DNA from: Haliotis asinina
Taxonomy: Eukaryota; Mollusca; Gastropoda; Lepetellida; Haliotidae
Length of the DNA: 64,000 nucleotides
NCBI RefSeq assembly: GCF_037392515.1
Contig: NC_090291.1
Coordinates: forward strand, 11,712,001-11,776,000
Direction of reading: 5' to 3'
Shown: positions 60,331 through 64,000 of the stretch, one piece after another
How the letters are laid out: each line of letters begins with the position of its first letter
Position numbering within the stretch: position 1 is the first letter of the stretch
The notes under the pieces: model-generated
Database searches by the model: none
The model's input: only the letters and a program-made list of their open reading frames with translations
Told to the model about the DNA's origin: nothing
Position numbers and translations under genes: made by a program

Positions 60331-61547
60331 AGTTCGTGACTAAGGAAGTCTTCCTGAAATACATTTCATGTTTATCATATTCCTATTAAAAAAACCCTCA
60401 TTTGCCAAATGCACCCACTGGACAAAAACCTTACACTGTTGACATTCGATCTGTGTCCACTGACTCAGTGGAAGAAGCAATCTCGTCTTTGTCATACTTC
60501 AAATTGATGACTTTAAGTGTATGAAGCCAGATTGCTCATTTCACTGTCGTCACTGTAAAATCATAATTATACATCTTCATCATAATTTTCCATTTCTTTC
60601 TAATGGCAAAAATACTTATTTTTGAAATTAGACATTTAGTTTTCGTGGAAACCAACCTTTTTGGGATAGTTTTGATAGATAGTTAACTTTATATCTTAAG
60701 TCGAAAACATGGCAACACTTTCTGTCACTCTTCCCGTCCGGTTTTCTACTGATTTGAAAAATAAGACACGTTTTTGTTGAAGCGCGTGTAATTGCTGCAG
60801 TTCATAAAGATGTCGGGTGAGAGATCCCCCGAGCACGTCAAATTGAAATCAGAACCTTGATGCAATAACCATGAATGATGAGGACCCCTTCGTCGGGCCT
60901 TCCTTGAGGCACAATCATAAAACTGATTTCTGTTGTTTTCCATGCAGAAACACACACTTCTTGTCAAAGCGAGGTATTAAATTCCACTCCCCTCTCCATC
61001 GCCCTTCTCCCTTCATCACCATCTCCCCACCTCCCCTTCCTGCGTCATCAGGATATTAACCCCATAACTCGCTGTTGGTGAGAGCGCATGTCTTGTTTTG
61101 TGACGTCATGCCTCGGGTATTTCTGAGATAGCGATACAGGATGGTGTAGGACTGAATACGCACGTCTTTGTTTGTGACGTCAGCATGTGTGCATGTTACA
61201 AATATTTGTCAGGGATTGCAGAAATTATAAATTGAAATGTTCAGCTTGAACACATATGTGTAGCATGAAATGAATGACAGCTTGCAGACACAGATGACAG
61301 TTAAATGCATGTCGATAGCAATAAAAAGTATTTATGACTAATAAGAAATGATGTTCAACGTCAACACCAGAGGAAAACACCAGTTCCGTTCAAAAACAGT
61401 TTCGAAATGGCGGTTTAAATAATATTTCTAAATGATAGTGAAAAATCAGACACGACACCTGGTGTTCGTAAAAAGGATAATCACGTCCTGCTCTGTCAAT
61501 TTTCGATTGTCACTCCAACCAATTTGAAGATGAAATAATTTTATTTG

Positions 61548-61625
61548 TAGTTTAACGGCACACTCAGCAATATTCCATCCATATGGGAGCGGTCTGTAAA
61601 CAATCTGGTCGTAAGTCAAATATGT
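61548..61625 (-). mobile_element. F2 3' fragment in B'
   Basis: ACACTCAGCAATATTCCATC and GGGAGCGGTCTGTAAACAA; partner of 39,508-39,580. Confidence 0.8.
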
Positions 61626-62239
61626 AAGCCACATGCTACATCCTCCGTCCTGAATAACATCTGAATCTTCAAACGTTTAAAATATCCAGTACTGGCCCAT
61701 CTGACAGATATAAATAGCTCTGCACTCACAAACAGATGTGTCTGTTGTAAGTAAATCTATCTTCAGCTCGACCCCATCACAAGAACAGCTGCATCTATCG
61801 ATCAAAGGAGGTACTTTAAGAAACATGCATCTCTGTGAAAAAATATCCTTTCCAAATTCTGTAGGATTCCAAGTACATCACTGAAACTAGCATATATTTA
61901 TTCGGCAAAACAGACACATGACCCACTTTACATAATTCAAACGTGTTTAGATGCCTAAACATCAATTTGTATTTTAAACTTATCAATATGAACGCGACTT
62001 AAATTCGTCTGTATATCTTTACTATATGCTACGGTTAAGCCTAAAGCTGCTTACACACTGAATCTACAGGGATTAAGCGAGGAAAAAACCGCATTGCACG
62101 GAGTCCGGATTTGGCAGATTCACCTGTATTGTAACTCTGTCTATTCTGCACAAACTATACATGTGCGATGCAGATTATACTCGGAACCTAGTTCACCATC
62201 TATATATATATACATGTGTGTATGACACAGGTAGGACAC

Positions 62240-62298
62240 ATGGCATGTCGTGGTATTGCTGGCATATTGATAAAAGCGGCGTAAAACCCACCTCATGT
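62240..62298 (+). mobile_element. F1 3' fragment in B'
   Basis: GTGGTATTGCTGGCATATTG, AAAGCGGCGTAAAACCC. Confidence 0.8.
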
Positions 62299-62333
62299 AC
62301 TCAATTACGTTTGGAATGTTTTGAGTTGTTCAG

Positions 62334-62445
62334 GGGTTCCTTTCACAAAGCAACCTTTACAAAGTTTAACCTTAACTCCCATTCTTTAACATTGCACTAA
62401 GGTTACCTAAGTCAAAGGTAGCCTTAGTGCAATGTTAAAGAATGG
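62334..62445. mobile_element. Foldback MITE, truncated copy in B'
   Basis: One full arm, then the second arm stops after AATGTTAAAGAATGG; the outer 35 bp present in B are missing. Confidence 0.8.
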
Positions 62446-62454
62446 TACTCATTG

Positions 62455-62535
62455 TTGAATTAGGTTGAATTGAACACTAGCCTTCGGCGTGACCAGCGAA
62501 CGATTTAACCACTTGTCTACCCACCACCCCTTCGT
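62455..62535 (-). mobile_element. F1 head fragment in B'
   Basis: CTTCGGCGTGACCAGCGAAC and GATTTAACCACTTGTCTACC; partner of 38,485-38,545. Confidence 0.8.
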
Positions 62536-63033
62536 AAATCTGGGTGTTTTGGATTTACAAGTAGAAATTCGGGTTTTGGTGTGTATGGAGTGAGATTCAA
62601 AAGAATGTCTGTTCCTGAAACCGTTCAGATAAAACATGCCAATATTTCGTTCTTATTAAGATTTATCATCCGTCATGAGCACGACTAACCGTTTCCTTTA
62701 GTAATACGAGCATGATTGAAGCGTACACACACTTCGCACAGCAGGTAGCACACTGGAAAACAAGATGGGTGTGGTGATAGGGAGAGTGAAGTGAGCTAAT
62801 CATAAAGTCGTAAAATCAATACATTCAGTGTTATTGATCGGATAAGATATTGATCGGATAAGATATAAACAGGTTACTAATGATGATGATAAAGATAAGC
62901 ATCGCGACGTTTTGTTTGTTGTTCACAATTGAAGTCTCACCACATGACTACTATAAGTGTAGGAATTGGTCTCAACAGTCTATCCTTGAAGATCATGGTT
63001 TGCCTTGGTCCTCATAAACTTGTCTCATGACAA

Positions 63034-63235
63034 ATGAGTGAGTGGGTGAGTTCAGCTTTACGCCGCACTCGGCAATAGTTCAGCTATATGGTGGTGGTTT
63101 GTAAATATTCGAGTCTGGAAGAGACAATTCAGTAATCATCAGCAGCGATCTGGGCATTTGGGAACCTATGACGTGTCTACCAAGATAGCGAGCCAGAACA
63201 CCCGATCCAGTTGGTCGCCTCCTTCACGAGCCCAT
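63034..63235 (-). mobile_element. F2 repeat in B'
   Basis: GAGTGAGTGGGTGAGTTCAG, TTTACGCCGCACTCGGCAAT, ATATGGTGGTGGTTTGTAA, CACCCGATCCAGTTGGTCG. Confidence 0.9.
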
Positions 63236-63820
63236 GACAAATGAAAACTAATGGTTTTTATAGCCAAACAATTCATGTTGCTTGTTCATTTCATTCTAGT
63301 GTGTTTGGCTGTCACGCACTCACGTGGTTGTGTTTTTGTGTTCTCGGCCGTGTTATACCAGCACCAAGCACTCACGATGTATGGGGACATATGAAGTTTA
63401 TGTTTGGTATTAACATGTATGAATATCAGTAAAGCTCATTATTTCCAATTTTGTTTCTGTTTATGCGCTTGTTTTTTGTTTTTTTTGTTTGGGTTTTTTT
63501 TGCAGAGTATATGTTTAAGGAAGGTTCTACTAATTTTGCTTATTGTACTTCCTTTTTCGCAGAGTTATGTTTAAGGGCAGCTCAATAAGTTAAATTTTGA
63601 AATGTCAGTGTGCTTATGTTTTAATCCAACATTGCGCGCACGAATGCACATACGCCTCTCGTCAACATCCCTGCTTCCGTATCTTGACAAGACGTAAACA
63701 AGAGAATGTTCAATGTTATATATTGCCTCACACACGCGAGGGGAAATCTAGCGTGTGAAGAAACAGTCCAAGGTGAATCAAGTGATTGGATCGCTCGATC
63801 ACGCATGAAACACGGAAATA

Positions 63821-64000
63821 ATGGAAGATTTCAGTAAAGACGACACACCAGGGAGAATCTTCACCTCATTATTCCCGATTTTGACTGGTCAAATATATGT
63901 AAAAAACCTCAAGGTTGGAATTTGTTTCGTGTATGGAATATCAGTTACGGCTTCCGTTCTTTCCAAACGTCGTTTGTTTACACATTCAATGAGAGGATTT
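63821..64000 (+). CDS. Mirrored small open frame, cut by window end
   Basis: B' partner of 36,887-37,207. It starts MEDFSKDDTPGRIFTS and is open for all 60 visible codons. A TATATA motif lies about 105 bp upstream in both arms. Divergence pattern looks neutral, so the call is tentative. Confidence 0.2.
   Translation, partial: MEDFSKDDTPGRIFTSLFPILTGQIYVKNLKVGICFVYGISVTASVLSKRRLFTHSMRGF

Larger units (their letters stand above)
59287..64000 (-). repeat. Arm B' of a second inverted duplication (cut by window end)
   Basis: Reverse-complement partner of 37,030-42,025. It lacks the G-rich tract found at 40,172-40,275 in B, has two rather than three units of the 41.3 kb array, and has one side of the hairpin MITE truncated. 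Position 64,000 corresponds to about 37,030, so the arm probably continues beyond the window. Confidence 0.9.

Noticed and set aside
1..64000. CRISPR arrays, operons, ribosome binding sites, phage or bacterial mobile elements
   Set aside because: The sequence is eukaryotic in style and none of these signals is present; the TACGTA array has irregular spacers and inverted units unlike a CRISPR array.

Overview
The window looks like invertebrate, non-coding-rich nuclear DNA, most likely from an abalone (Haliotis) or a close gastropod. The reasons are GT-AG introns, no operon-like gene packing, almost no long reading frames, and dozens of copies of tRNA-derived SINEs of a type I recall from abalone genomes (A box like TAGCCTAGTGGTTAAAGCG, B box GGTTCGATTCC, 3' end GCGGCGTAAAAC followed by CTCACTCACT). 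The species call rests on memory of these repeats, not on a search.

Repeat names used below. F1: tRNA-headed SINE with body motifs like TGTGTGAAGCCCATTTCTGG and CCGTGATATTGCTGGAATAT. F2: a non-tRNA short repeat with AACCCATGCTTG, GATCGGGTGGTCAGGCTCGC and CAGACCGCCGCCATATAGCT. F3: a third B-box-bearing repeat with GTTCGAATCTCGGATCGCTC. All three end in a related GCGGCGTAAAAC-like tail.

Layout: (A) 1-12,340 is repeated in reverse complement as (A') 42,385-54,131. (X) 12,341-about 37,029 is mostly single-copy sequence plus SINEs, with a third partial copy of the distal part of A at 17,530-19,296. (B) about 37,030-42,025 is repeated in reverse complement as (B') 59,287-64,000, which runs off the window end. 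(Y) 54,132-59,286 separates A' from B'. The order is therefore A-X-B-A'-Y-B'. The B/A' junction (42,026-42,733) is filled by a foldback element built of TACGTA-centred palindromic units.

The only convincing protein-coding gene is present twice, once in A (plus strand, 830-2312) and once in A' (minus strand, 51,641-53,409). In each copy the last two exons are visible, with conserved splice sites, phase and stop codon. The exons are clearly better conserved than the flanking DNA, and the one indel between copies is in frame. I do not recognise the protein. Everything else I can support is repeats, simple sequence, SINEs, foldback/MITE-like elements and insertions present in one arm only. Those arm-specific insertions give a relative history: SINEs shared by both arms predate the duplication, while a 105-bp MITE, a GAT expansion, a G-rich tract and several inserts postdate it, or were lost from the other arm. 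Identities are judged by eye; nothing was computed.
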